Assembly: GCF_043643765.1 (NCBI RefSeq)
Contig: NZ_JBHZSP010000009.1
Location: 124,001 to 188,000, forward strand
Direction: 5' to 3'
Source: Marinomonas posidonica_A
GTDB lineage: Bacteria; Pseudomonadota; Gammaproteobacteria; Pseudomonadales; Marinomonadaceae
DNA length: 64,000 nucleotides
Shown here: one piece after another, positions 8,044 to 17,061 of the stretch
Layout of the letters: the number at the start of each line of letters is the position of its first letter
How positions within the stretch are numbered: position 1 is the stretch's first letter
Program-made: the position numbers and the translations under genes
The notes under the pieces: generated by a model
What the model was told of the DNA's origin: nothing
What the model saw: only the letters and a program-made list of their open reading frames with translations
Database searches by the model: none

Positions 8044-9408
8044 TTAACGATAAATTCGCTCGGCCCACACACTTAACCCGGATGCCACACTACCAAAATG
8101 ATCGCCATCCACCACAGGAATACGACCAATTTCAGCTTCAATGGCAGCCCGAATAACAGGGGATTGCGCTGAACCGCCGGTAATATAGATGAGGTCAGGT
8201 TGTTCCCCGGCTTGCTCAATGGCTTCGGTCATTAGAGATAACATTTTCTGCAACGGCGGCGCGATGGATTTGGCCATGGCTTCACGAGACAAACTTAACC
8301 CCAAATCAGCTTCAATGTAATCCAATGACACTTGATGAGATAACGCATTTGAAAGCGCTATTTTCATCTCTTCCGCATTACGAACAATATGAAAGTTTTG
8401 CTTATCTTCTCGCAATCGAGCAAAACGAGAAATCAATTCAGGGCGCTCAGCATCTCGTAACAACTCTTCTATCTGTTGTTGAGTTTGCTGACTATTGAAG
8501 GTAGAAATAGCCGACACATCATTGGTAGTCACGGCATTCCAATACAATTGCGTCGGCATTGGTAGTCCGGTTTTAAGTCGCGAATCCATTCCAAATAATG
8601 GCATAAAATGCTTACCCGCAATGCGTATGTCTAAATCATTTCCCCCAACACGCTCACCAGTATGGGCCAGAAAATCCTCTTTACGGTCTAATTTTTCAGC
8701 ATAACTTGGTCCCATTCTGACCATGGCACAATCCGTCGTACCACCGCCAATGTCGACCACTAAAACCGTTTTGTCTTGCTCAAGCCTGGTTTCAAAATCT
8801 AACCCTGCAGCAATCGGCTCATATAAGAACTCAACAAACTCAAACCCAGCTCGTTTACTGGCCGTTGTCAGAATATCAAGGGCTTGACGATTACTGGCTT
8901 CAGCATTGATTCCTTGAAAGTTAACAGGCCGACCAATGACAGTTCGCATCAAACGCTGCCCCAATGCTGCTTCGGCTTTTCGTTTAACATTCTGCATCAT
9001 GCACGCCACCACATCCTCAAAGAAATGAATGTGTTCACGACGTAAACCCGACCCGCCTAAAAAAGACTTTGGCGATTTAACAAAATAGCCCTCTTCTGGA
9101 AAATCATAATATTCCGCAAAGGCTTTTCGACCAAAAAACAAGACTTGATCGTCCGACCTTACATCCTCTTCTCGACGCACTCGCTGCGCTCGCAACAAAG
9201 CGGCTTGCCTATCATTAAGAAAGGCTTGGCGTTGCGCTTCATCAAGCATATTATGGCCAACGGATTCCGTTATTAAGTCTCGATCGAGTGCGTATAACGT
9301 CGATGGCAGAAACGCGTTGTTCTCTTCCAAAGGAAGTAAACGAGCTCCGTTCTCTGACATAACACTCATTGCGCAATTAGATGTGCCATAATCGAAGCCA
9401 CAAATCAT
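8044..9408 (-). CDS. yegD: Hsp70-family chaperone-like ATPase YegD
   Basis: The 454-residue protein is an actin/Hsp70-fold ATPase matching the length and opening of E. coli YegD (GFDYGTSNCAMSVM, the phosphate 1 loop). Further motifs are VVDIGGGTTDCAMVRM (phosphate 2, about 198) and the adenosine loop ITGGSAQSP (about 410). It lacks the DnaK substrate-binding domain, so it is only the ATPase part. Its cellular role is poorly known. It precedes the FUSC gene on the same strand. Confidence 0.88.
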   Translation of the reverse strand: MICGFDYGTSNCAMSVMSENGARLLPLEENNAFLPSTLYALDRDLITESVGHNMLDEAQRQAFLNDRQAALLRAQRVRREEDVRSDDQVLFFGRKAFAEYYDFPEEGYFVKSPKSFLGGSGLRREHIHFFEDVVACMMQNVKRKAEAALGQRLMRTVIGRPVNFQGINAEASNRQALDILTTASKRAGFEFVEFLYEPIAAGLDFETRLEQDKTVLVVDIGGGTTDCAMVRMGPSYAEKLDRKEDFLAHTGERVGGNDLDIRIAGKHFMPLFGMDSRLKTGLPMPTQLYWNAVTTNDVSAISTFNSQQTQQQIEELLRDAERPELISRFARLREDKQNFHIVRNAEEMKIALSNALSHQVSLDYIEADLGLSLSREAMAKSIAPPLQKMLSLMTEAIEQAGEQPDLIYITGGSAQSPVIRAAIEAEIGRIPVVDGDHFGSVASGLSVWAERIYR

Positions 9409-9632
9409 TTGATAAACCTGACCTTATATTCACTAACGTTTCAAAAACAGCGGACGATAACATAGAGAGAATGGACTGTCAGCTAAGCAGATCTAACAAT
9501 TAAATGCGTCAATGACATTCTAAAAATAAACCAGCCAAACGCAGCGAAAGAATAAAAAACGCTCAAAGGAACAATGCTGAGACCACCATAAATTTAGTCT
9601 TTATGGATAACATACTAACTACCTAGGAGCAG

Positions 9633-11546
9633 ATGATGCACCTTTCACTACAAAGCAAAATCATGTTACAAGCTATAATCGTTGCCGTTATTATCGCAAT
9701 TGGAGTCGGTGGCGTATCCTTCTATGATTTCACCACAAGTAGTGACGCTGGGATCAAATCAGAAGCCACTTCACAAGCCGACTCTATCTCTACATATATC
9801 AACGCTTGGTCCGATGATCGTTCAAACACAATGAAGGCCGTCAAACAAAAAATTGAACGAGCATTAGTGGCCGACCCGCAGGCTAACGAACAACAAATTC
9901 TCGACATATTGCAACAAGCACAGAGTAGTTTGAGCTTTGGCATGACGTTTTTAGGGCTTGAAAATGGCGCTATGTATCGTCACGACCCTGCGTTGAATAG
10001 TGCTGATTATGACCCACGAGTTCGCAGCTGGTACAAAGACGCCAAAGCCAAAAAGTCTGCTTATGTCACCGCGCCTTATATCTCTTCGTCAACGAAAAAA
10101 CTCTCAATGACGTTTGTTGAACCCATTATGATAAATGGCCAATTTAAAGGTGCCATTGGCGGCTTAGTATTCTTAGACGATTTACTGGATAAAATCACAG
10201 CCATGAATGTACTTGGCGCTGGCTACAGTATTTTACTTGATGGTAACGGAAAAATCATCGCACACCCTAACAAATCCCTTATTCTAAAAGGGGCGACTGA
10301 GTTGTCCCCTACTCTAACAGCAAGTTTTTTAAATGATGCCCGACGTACCTCTAAATTCACCCATCTAACCATCCAAAATCAAGATGTCTTAATGTACGCC
10401 AGTAAAATTAAGAACAGCCCTTGGGTATTAGGATTAATGATGGATCAAAAAACCCTAGATGCCCCACTTTACAAACTGGGTATAAACATCCTCATTGCCG
10501 TTGCTATTTTATTGGTCCTAGTCTCTCTCGTCGTCATGCAAATTTCGCGTATTTTATTAAAAGACTTACGACGTGTTTCTGAAAGTATGGCGCAAATCGC
10601 TCAGGGAAATGGAGACCTTACTCAGCGCTTAACAACCCATTCTAAAGACGAAATTGCAGAACTGGTCAACAACTTCAACCATTTCGTGGCCCTACTACAA
10701 ACCACCATTTCTCACTTGAAAAAAATCGGTATAGATTTATCCGACCAAGCTAATGCCTCTTATCGTTCATCGCAACAAAGCGCTCAAAAACTGGAAGAGC
10801 AACAAGGCAATATTTCCATGGTAGCCACAGCCATTCATCAGATGGCACAAGCCACACAAGAAATCGCTAGCAATGCCACTAACACCGCTAATAATGCCGA
10901 TGAAACAGTGAACGCAAGTAATTTAGGACAGCAACAAGTCTTGAAAAGCCAAAACAGTATCCGCGCTTTGGCCTCTGACATAGAGGGGGTTGCAGACGTT
11001 ATTAATAACTTGAGCCAAAACGCCGATGGTATTAATACTATCCTAACCACCATCTCAGGAATCGCTGAGCAAACGAATTTACTGGCGCTGAATGCCGCTA
11101 TCGAAGCCGCACGAGCAGGAGAACAAGGCCGAGGATTTGCGGTCGTCGCAGATGAAGTTCGCGTCTTGTCACAACGCACTTACAGTTCCATTGAAGAGAT
11201 TCAATCCATGATTGAGTCACTTCAAGGCATTACGAAAGACGCTGTAGGTAAAATCAAACTGAGTCACAACAAAGCCGAAAGCAGTGTATTGGATGTTAAT
11301 GAAGCGAAAAACAGCCTAGACAAAATCCAACAATCTGTTGCTATGATCAACGATCGTGCTGCGCAAATCGCCACAGCAACAGAGGAACAAACCAGTGTTA
11401 CTGCAGAAGTGAATCAAAACACAACCGACATTCAGCAGAGCGCCACTGAGTTGGTTATACTGGCTTCAGAGAGTGCAACCCGCGCTGAAGACTTAAAAAC
11501 ACTTTCGGATGATATGATGAAAAACATCAATCACTTTCGAACCTAA
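9633..11546 (+). CDS. methyl-accepting chemotaxis protein with dCache sensor
   Basis: This 637-residue chemoreceptor has a first transmembrane helix (about 8-30), a periplasmic double-Cache domain (about 35-275), a second helix (about 284-306), a HAMP domain (about 307-360) and a cytoplasmic signalling domain with the nearly invariant hairpin tip (EQTNLLALNAAIEAARAGE, about 478-496). The sensor holds the YDPRVRSWYKDA stretch typical of dCache domains that bind amino acids or amines, but the aspartate that usually follows the PY pair is serine here, so the ligand is uncertain. An AGGAG ribosome site precedes ATG 9633 (a second ATG follows directly). It is monocistronic and ends at a strong terminator. 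Confidence 0.9.
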   Translation: MMHLSLQSKIMLQAIIVAVIIAIGVGGVSFYDFTTSSDAGIKSEATSQADSISTYINAWSDDRSNTMKAVKQKIERALVADPQANEQQILDILQQAQSSLSFGMTFLGLENGAMYRHDPALNSADYDPRVRSWYKDAKAKKSAYVTAPYISSSTKKLSMTFVEPIMINGQFKGAIGGLVFLDDLLDKITAMNVLGAGYSILLDGNGKIIAHPNKSLILKGATELSPTLTASFLNDARRTSKFTHLTIQNQDVLMYASKIKNSPWVLGLMMDQKTLDAPLYKLGINILIAVAILLVLVSLVVMQISRILLKDLRRVSESMAQIAQGNGDLTQRLTTHSKDEIAELVNNFNHFVALLQTTISHLKKIGIDLSDQANASYRSSQQSAQKLEEQQGNISMVATAIHQMAQATQEIASNATNTANNADETVNASNLGQQQVLKSQNSIRALASDIEGVADVINNLSQNADGINTILTTISGIAEQTNLLALNAAIEAARAGEQGRGFAVVADEVRVLSQRTYSSIEEIQSMIESLQGITKDAVGKIKLSHNKAESSVLDVNEAKNSLDKIQQSVAMINDRAAQIATATEEQTSVTAEVNQNTTDIQQSATELVILASESATRAEDLKTLSDDMMKNINHFRT

Positions 11547-11568
11547 TCACTCATTCCGTTTGCTCAAA

Positions 11569-11608
11569 TAAAAATGCCTGGCAGTTATTTACTGTCAGGC
11601 ATTTTTTT
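11569..11608. terminator. bidirectional rho-independent terminator
   Basis: A stem with arms AATGCCTG/CAGGCATT extended by CAG/CTG, flanked by A- and T-runs, separates the convergent chemoreceptor and NnrU genes. Confidence 0.88.
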
Positions 11609-11639
11609 GATCACTAATTCTTATTGATCTAATAAAGAC

Positions 11640-12218
11640 TTAAACCAAAGGTGACACACCGATCACGACTTTGTGCAAAAAGAACACAATAGCAAACCAA
11701 GACACCATCGCGAAAACAAAAGCCACTAGGTTATATTGCACACCACCGTCTTCACGTATCACCCCGTTGCGACGATCACGACGTCGATAAACCGCAAAAC
11801 TGACCACAGACCAAACCAACAAACTACCGAATAAAATCACGTCCGCCAAGGTGCCATTACTCATCAAATGCGCAAACGCCCACAGTTTAACAGAGATTAA
11901 AAACGGATAACCCATTTTAGATTTTAACGTTGTCTTTGGCACCATTGCCGATCCGAGGGCAAATAAAGCCACTAACATCACTAAGGAGGAAATATGCTGA
12001 ACAACGATCGGAGGGAACCACAACCAGATAGGCTCAAGACGCATTTTCTGGTAACCCAAAACAATCAACGCTAACGACAACACGCTCAACAAAATAAAAC
12101 GCGTACGCCATTGTACTAAGCCCGTTTTCTCAAGGTGAACCTCACGCCAGTTTGGCGCCACTACACGTATCGAATGAACGCAGATAAAAATCACCAAACC
12201 CACAACTAACATCAACAT
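11640..12218 (-). CDS. NnrU-family membrane protein
   Basis: The 192-residue protein has five or six hydrophobic helices and the NnrU-family features: an N-terminal helix followed by HS, a central QHISS and the AHLMSNG segment. NnrU was named for a role near nitric oxide/nitrite metabolism in denitrifiers, but many homologues occur without denitrification genes and no such genes are seen here. I place the start at 12218 because GAGAGG lies upstream at correct spacing; a longer frame to 12260 adds non-hydrophobic residues without a ribosome site. Confidence 0.8.
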   Translation of the reverse strand: MLMLVVGLVIFICVHSIRVVAPNWREVHLEKTGLVQWRTRFILLSVLSLALIVLGYQKMRLEPIWLWFPPIVVQHISSLVMLVALFALGSAMVPKTTLKSKMGYPFLISVKLWAFAHLMSNGTLADVILFGSLLVWSVVSFAVYRRRDRRNGVIREDGGVQYNLVAFVFAMVSWFAIVFFLHKVVIGVSPLV

Positions 12219-12466
12219 TAAACATGCCCTCTCATTATCCCCACTCGCTATTAAAGCCACCTAGCCTATAGCAAAAAACGAACAGGATTATAAAGCAGAT
12301 CACTGAATAAGGATAACGACTAAATTTGCACAAAAATCGCACATTAGTATTGAGGGCAGAAAAAACCGCTAAATGACGTTAAAAAGCCATTAAAAGACAG
12401 CCAGAAAGCTAGAAAATCCTCACTTGTTTGCTAGAATACCGACTTTTTTACAATCGAGCTGGTGCC

Positions 12467-13564
12467 ATGATCAAAACCCCTTACTACCTCATAGACAAAG
12501 CGGCTTTATTAAAGAATTTAGAGAAGATTGCCTATGTGCGTGAAAACTCTGGCGCCAAGTCTTTATTAGCGTTGAAATGCTTTGCAACTTGGTCTGTATT
12601 TGACCTGATGCAAGAGTATATGGATGGCACCACCTCTTCATCTTTATACGAAGTAAAATTGGGTAAGACTCGCTTCCAAGGGGAAACCCATGCCTACAGT
12701 GTGGCTTACTCTGACGAGGAAATCGAAGACGTATTGGCCCACTCTGACAAGATCATTTTCAACTCAATTGGTCAGTTCAATCGCTTTAAAGACATTAGCG
12801 TAAAAAAAACTCGCGGTTTACGCGTTAACCCACAAGTCAGTACCTCGGAATTTATCATTGCCGACCCAGCTCGCCCTTTCAGCCGTTTAGGTGAATGGGA
12901 TCCTGAGCGCATCAGTACGGTAATCAATGACATCTCAGGGTTTATGTTCCACAACAACTGTGAAAACGACAGCTTTGAGCGTTTTGATGAGATGCTGAGT
13001 TTGATCGAAGAACGTTTTGGTCATCTTATCGCACAGGTCAAATGGGTGAGCTTAGGTGGTGGCATTCACTTTACAGGGGAAAACTACCCACTGGAGCGTT
13101 TTTGCCAACGTCTAAAAGCCTTTGCCGAACAATACGACATCCAAGTCTATCTTGAACCAGGTGAAGCCAGTATTACTAAGAGCACAACCCTTGAAGTGAC
13201 CGTGCTGGACACCTTATTCAATGGCAAAAATTTGGCCATCGTCGACAGTTCCATTGAAGCCCACATGTTGGACTTATTAATCTATCGTGAAAACGCCAAA
13301 ATGCTGCCGAACGACGGTGAGCACAAATACATGGTGTGTGGTAAATCCTGTCTTGCAGGTGATATTTTTGGGGAATTCAACTTTACTAAACCTCTAAAGG
13401 TGGGAGATCGCTTGTCTTTTCAAGACGCTGCGGGCTACACCATGGTGAAGAAAAACTGGTTTAATGGCGTCAAAATGCCATCCATAGCCATACGCCAACT
13501 GGATGGCAGCATCGAACTCGTAAGAGAATTCGACTATCAAGACTTTGAACAGAATCTGTCTTAA
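12467..13564 (+). CDS. nspC: carboxynorspermidine/carboxyspermidine decarboxylase
   Basis: This pyridoxal-phosphate enzyme (365 residues) decarboxylates carboxyspermidine or carboxynorspermidine to the free polyamine. It has the alanine-racemase-fold barrel with the PLP lysine at Lys37 (ALKCF), the glycine-rich phosphate region LGGGIHF, EPGEA, and the C-terminal CGKSCLAGD motif with the catalytic cysteine of the family. ATG 12467 is chosen because it gives the usual family length; an upstream frame from 12428 would overlap the likely -10 (TAGAAT). The next gene, 34 bp on, makes its substrate, so the two form the aspartate-semialdehyde-dependent polyamine pathway. Confidence 0.92.
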   Translation: MIKTPYYLIDKAALLKNLEKIAYVRENSGAKSLLALKCFATWSVFDLMQEYMDGTTSSSLYEVKLGKTRFQGETHAYSVAYSDEEIEDVLAHSDKIIFNSIGQFNRFKDISVKKTRGLRVNPQVSTSEFIIADPARPFSRLGEWDPERISTVINDISGFMFHNNCENDSFERFDEMLSLIEERFGHLIAQVKWVSLGGGIHFTGENYPLERFCQRLKAFAEQYDIQVYLEPGEASITKSTTLEVTVLDTLFNGKNLAIVDSSIEAHMLDLLIYRENAKMLPNDGEHKYMVCGKSCLAGDIFGEFNFTKPLKVGDRLSFQDAAGYTMVKKNWFNGVKMPSIAIRQLDGSIELVREFDYQDFEQNLS

Positions 13565-13598
13565 CTCTACAGACTCAATTTTTGGAGAGAGTGTTACT

Positions 13599-14837
13599 AT
13601 GAAAAAAAATGTCCTCATTATTGGTGGAGGAGGCGTGGCGCGCGTGGTCGCTCACAAATGCGCTCAACACAACGACACACTGGGCAATATCGCAATTGCT
13701 TCACGTAGCGTTGCGAAATGCGACGATATTGTAGCCAGTGTCCTAGACAAAGGCAGTATGAAAGTCGAAGGCCGCATTCAAGCATTTGCCCTAGACGCTC
13801 TAGACGTGCCAGCCACTGTGAAATTGATTCAAGACACCGAATCTCAAATCGTCATCAACGTCGGTTCTGCCTTCATTAATATGTCTGTTTTGGAAGCCTG
13901 TATCGAAACGGATGCCGCTTACCTAGACACGGCGATCCACGAAGAACCTGAAAAAATCTGTGAACAGCCACCTTGGTACGCCAACTACGAATGGCAACGC
14001 CGTGAACGTTGTAAAGACAATGGTATTACCGCCATCCTTGGTGTTGGTTTCGATCCAGGTGTCGTCAATGCTTATGCTGCATTGGCTTACAATGACTACT
14101 TTGACAGCGTCAGCGATATCGACATCATCGATATCAATGCGGGTAGCCACGGCAAATACTTTGCCACTAACTTTGACCCTGAAATCAACTTCCGTGAATT
14201 TACTGGTCGAGTTTACTCTTGGCAAAACCGCCAGTGGCAAGAAAACAAAATGTTTGAAATCAGCCGTACCGATGACCTACCTGTCGTAGGTAAGCAAACC
14301 GCGTACATGACCGGCCACGATGAAGTGCACTCGTTATCACAGAACCTAGACGTACCAAATGTGCGTTTCTGGATGGGCTTCGGCGAGCATTACATCAACG
14401 TCTTTACGGTATTGAAAAACTTGGGACTCTTGTCTGAGCAACCAGTCAAAACCGCAGAAGGCCTAGAAGTTGTGCCATTAAAAGTGGTTAAAGCGGTATT
14501 GCCAGACCCTTCTTCTTTGGCACCGGAATACACAGGTAAAACCTGCATTGGCGATGTGGTGAAAGGCATCAAGGACGGTGAAGAAAAAGAAGTTTTCATC
14601 TACAACGTGGCCGATCACAAAGACGCTTACAACGAAGTGGGCAGCCAAGGCATTTCTTACACCGCTGGTGTGCCACCGGTTGCCGCAGCCATTTTGGTGG
14701 CCAACGGTACTTGGGATGCCAAAGAAATGCGCAACGTTGAACAGCTAGACCCAAAACCTTTCCTAGGTTTGTTGAACGACATGGGTCTGCCAACCCGCAT
14801 TAAAGACGAAAACGGCGACCGCCCTTTCACGCTTTAA
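13599..14837 (+). CDS. carboxy(nor)spermidine synthase, saccharopine dehydrogenase family
   Basis: The 412-residue protein belongs to the saccharopine dehydrogenase family: a Rossmann NADP site at the N terminus (VLIIGGGGVARVVAHK) and the family C-terminal domain. Next to nspC it is expected to condense L-aspartate semialdehyde with putrescine (or diaminopropane) and reduce the imine to carboxyspermidine (or carboxynorspermidine). The start is ATG 13599 with GGAGAGAG upstream. No diaminobutyrate decarboxylase/aminotransferase gene, which supplies diaminopropane in Vibrio, is in the window, so spermidine is the likelier product. A terminator follows 45 bp later, closing a two-gene operon. Confidence 0.9.
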   Translation: MKKNVLIIGGGGVARVVAHKCAQHNDTLGNIAIASRSVAKCDDIVASVLDKGSMKVEGRIQAFALDALDVPATVKLIQDTESQIVINVGSAFINMSVLEACIETDAAYLDTAIHEEPEKICEQPPWYANYEWQRRERCKDNGITAILGVGFDPGVVNAYAALAYNDYFDSVSDIDIIDINAGSHGKYFATNFDPEINFREFTGRVYSWQNRQWQENKMFEISRTDDLPVVGKQTAYMTGHDEVHSLSQNLDVPNVRFWMGFGEHYINVFTVLKNLGLLSEQPVKTAEGLEVVPLKVVKAVLPDPSSLAPEYTGKTCIGDVVKGIKDGEEKEVFIYNVADHKDAYNEVGSQGISYTAGVPPVAAAILVANGTWDAKEMRNVEQLDPKPFLGLLNDMGLPTRIKDENGDRPFTL

Positions 14838-14881
14838 GTCATTGCCTGTCGCTTTTTAAACAGCGAACAATGTAGCCATAT

Positions 14882-14914
14882 AAGCCCTCAGAGATCACTC
14901 TCCGAGGGCTTTTC
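14882..14914. terminator. rho-independent terminator of the polyamine operon
   Basis: Arms AAGCCCTC/GAGGGCTT with an inner GAG/CTC extension, followed by TTTTC, lie 45 bp after the synthase gene and before the convergent methyltransferase gene. Confidence 0.8.
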
Positions 14915-14965
14915 TTCAAAGGCAGTGTGACTCTAATATCCCTCTTCCCTAAGCATCAAATTACC

Positions 14966-15631
14966 TTATGCATAAGCTATCCAACCCTTAAATGACAAGA
15001 CCGAATGAAAGAGTTCCACTCTTTCAAATCCCGCTTCATAAAGCAGACTTTCATCCTCACTTGGCGATAAAACCGGCAATACATCTTTCATCTGGACAAT
15101 ATTTGACCGATTTCGACCTAAAATGGCCCCTTGGCTAATTTGAAAATCCGCATACCGATTCAACCATTTATCTGCGTCAGAATAAGCAAAGCTATGATGA
15201 AATACGACAAGAGGCGCTCCAGGTTTTAGTCGCTCATGAATGCCTTTAAGTGTTGTAAGCCTTAATGTCTGATCTAAAAAGTGCATGACTAGAAGTGCTG
15301 TAGCTCCATCAAATGGACCTTTTGGTGCACTATCTAGGTAGCCTTCAATGAAGTGAATGTTGCTTAATTGATGATCTAAAGTGATTTTTGCCTGATCAAT
15401 CATCTCAACAGAAGGGTCCACTGCCATCATGCGCCAATTATTACCCTCTTGGCGCATCGCCTTTAACTCTACGCCGCCTCCTGCACCTAACGCTAATACT
15501 TCTCCATCATCAGGTAAGGATTCCGCTAAAAGCAGGGCTACAATTCGATATAAGTCTTGTAAGCCTGGAATCTGTTTTTCTAGACGAGTAACGTAATTCC
15601 CAGCATCAAATACTTTATTTTTACTTTTCAT
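14966..15631 (-). CDS. class I SAM-dependent methyltransferase, substrate unknown
   Basis: The 221-residue protein shows class I methyltransferase motifs: motif I as LALGAGGGVELKAM (about 43-57), an acidic residue after the second strand in MMAVDPSVEMIDQA, and the FDGATALLVMHFL region. The acceptor cannot be read from sequence. The start has CGGAG 9 bases upstream. It is followed by the polyamine-operon terminator on the other strand and preceded by a separate tetR gene 150 bp away, so it is probably transcribed alone. Confidence 0.78.
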   Translation of the reverse strand: MKSKNKVFDAGNYVTRLEKQIPGLQDLYRIVALLLAESLPDDGEVLALGAGGGVELKAMRQEGNNWRMMAVDPSVEMIDQAKITLDHQLSNIHFIEGYLDSAPKGPFDGATALLVMHFLDQTLRLTTLKGIHERLKPGAPLVVFHHSFAYSDADKWLNRYADFQISQGAILGRNRSNIVQMKDVLPVLSPSEDESLLYEAGFERVELFHSVLSFKGWIAYA

Positions 15632-15784
15632 GTTTAGAACTCCGAAAAGGTTTTAGAGCCACAATAAAAGAACAAAAGTACTAATCAATTTCCCTTACGC
15701 ATTTCTATACAGTGACAGTATTCCATACTGTTAAGAGAAAACTGAGCCGTCATCAGACCTCGTAGCAATATGTCATTTCATTCA

Positions 15785-16372
15785 CTAATCCTTACGAATT
15801 AACCCACTACAGAGTGCTTTGAAAGCCTCTGTGGCTTTGGGTAACACCTCTTCTGGATGATCACTGGCAGCAACCCAAAGCGCTGCATTTAAAGCTGCGC
15901 CATTCAATAACCTTGATGCGGCTTCCACATCAATCGTCTTTAATACCTCCGTTTTTATGAGACGCTCAACTTTTTCCAGTGTAAATTGAAGGCAACTACT
16001 CTGACTCGGCCATTGTGAAGGATCACCAAGAAATGCGGGGCCGTCCAACAACACAATTCGCTGTATTTCGGGGTCAAGTGCCATCTCAATATAGGCAGCC
16101 CCCTCTAACAATAAACTTTCCCAGTCATTTTCCGTGGTATCGCCTTTTACCTTCGCCTTTGCAGCCATCTCTGAATCAAGTTGATCCACCACAGCAGCGA
16201 GTAAACCGAGTTTACTTCCAAAATTATGATATAAGGCTCCTCTCGTCAGTCCAACATGGGATGTTAAGTCATCCATCGACGCAGCAGCGAAGCCTTTTTC
16301 AGCAAAGGCTTGACGCGCTGCTTGAATTAACTTGATTCGCGTTTCCGCCATTTTTTCTTGTCGTTTATTCAT
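15785..16372 (-). CDS. TetR-family transcriptional regulator
   Basis: A 195-residue TetR protein with N-terminal helix-turn-helix (about 10-56, ending GLTRGALYHNFGSK) and an all-helical C-terminal domain resembling the AcrR/SmtB-like C-terminal families. It is divergent from the ridA-like gene; three near-identical 13-bp palindromes fill the 160-bp space between them, so it very likely controls that gene and itself. The inducer is unknown. Confidence 0.9.
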   Translation of the reverse strand: MNKRQEKMAETRIKLIQAARQAFAEKGFAAASMDDLTSHVGLTRGALYHNFGSKLGLLAAVVDQLDSEMAAKAKVKGDTTENDWESLLLEGAAYIEMALDPEIQRIVLLDGPAFLGDPSQWPSQSSCLQFTLEKVERLIKTEVLKTIDVEAASRLLNGAALNAALWVAASDHPEEVLPKATEAFKALCSGLIRKD

Positions 16373-16388
16373 TTTTCACCACTAACGC

Positions 16389-16453
16389 ATACACAACGTA
16401 TGTTAATTTGACATACGCCGTGTATTTGAAATATTATCACATACGAACCGTAT
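16389..16453. promoter_or_regulatory. three 13-bp palindromic operators (ATAC-N5-GTAT)
   Basis: Three copies are visible: ATACACAACGTAT (16389-16401), ATACGCCGTGTAT (16413-16425) and ATACGAACCGTAT (16441-16453), with centres 24 and 28 bp apart. They fill the region between the divergent tetR and ridA-like genes. Repeat number, symmetry and position make them probable TetR binding sites. Confidence 0.72.
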
Positions 16454-16532
16454 ATTGAAAAAGAGACCCTGATCAAAAATCACTTTCAATACACACCTAT
16501 AAAACCTTTAAACAAATTTATGGAGTCTATTT

Positions 16533-16937
16533 ATGTCAAATCGCGAAGCCATTTTACCAAAATCCTCTGAACGCCATGCTCTTTATGAAGCTCATGGCTA
16601 TTCCGCAGCCATGAAATCTGGTGATCTGTTGTTTGTATCAGGGCAAGTCGGCAGTAAACTAGATGGCAGTCCTGAACCCGATTTCAAAAAACAAGTAACG
16701 CTAGCATTCGAGAACTTAAAAAACGTCTTAGCGGCTGCAGGGTGTTCGTTTGAAGATATTGTTGATGTAACAACCTTTCATACTGACCCCGAGCAACAAA
16801 TTGAGGCCATAATGGAAGTTAAACAGACACAATTCAACACGACACCACCATCAAATTGGACTGCCGTAGGGGTAAACTGGCTTGCAGGCTTTGATTTTGA
16901 AATTAAAGTGATTGCCAGAGTACCTTCAGCAAAATAA
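16533..16937 (+). CDS. RidA/YjgF-family protein, non-canonical subgroup
   Basis: The 134-residue protein has the small Rid fold signature (LLFVSGQVG near the N terminus, FENLKNVLAAAGCSFEDIVDVTTFHTD in the middle). Canonical RidA deaminates reactive enamines/imines with a conserved arginine before the last strands; here the matching segment reads PSNWTAVGVNWLAG, without arginine, so deaminase activity is doubtful and it belongs to one of the other Rid subgroups. It is the apparent target of the divergent TetR protein. Confidence 0.85.
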   Translation: MSNREAILPKSSERHALYEAHGYSAAMKSGDLLFVSGQVGSKLDGSPEPDFKKQVTLAFENLKNVLAAAGCSFEDIVDVTTFHTDPEQQIEAIMEVKQTQFNTTPPSNWTAVGVNWLAGFDFEIKVIARVPSAK

Positions 16938-17061
16938 AGCCTCACTGTATAAAGGTGCCTTTATGAAAAATAAAGGGCTCCTTTATACTTCAGTAATTCT
17001 GCTTGCAAGACCTTTTTTTAAACATCCCCCAGAAACTAGAAACGTTAACGGCGAACAAGCA

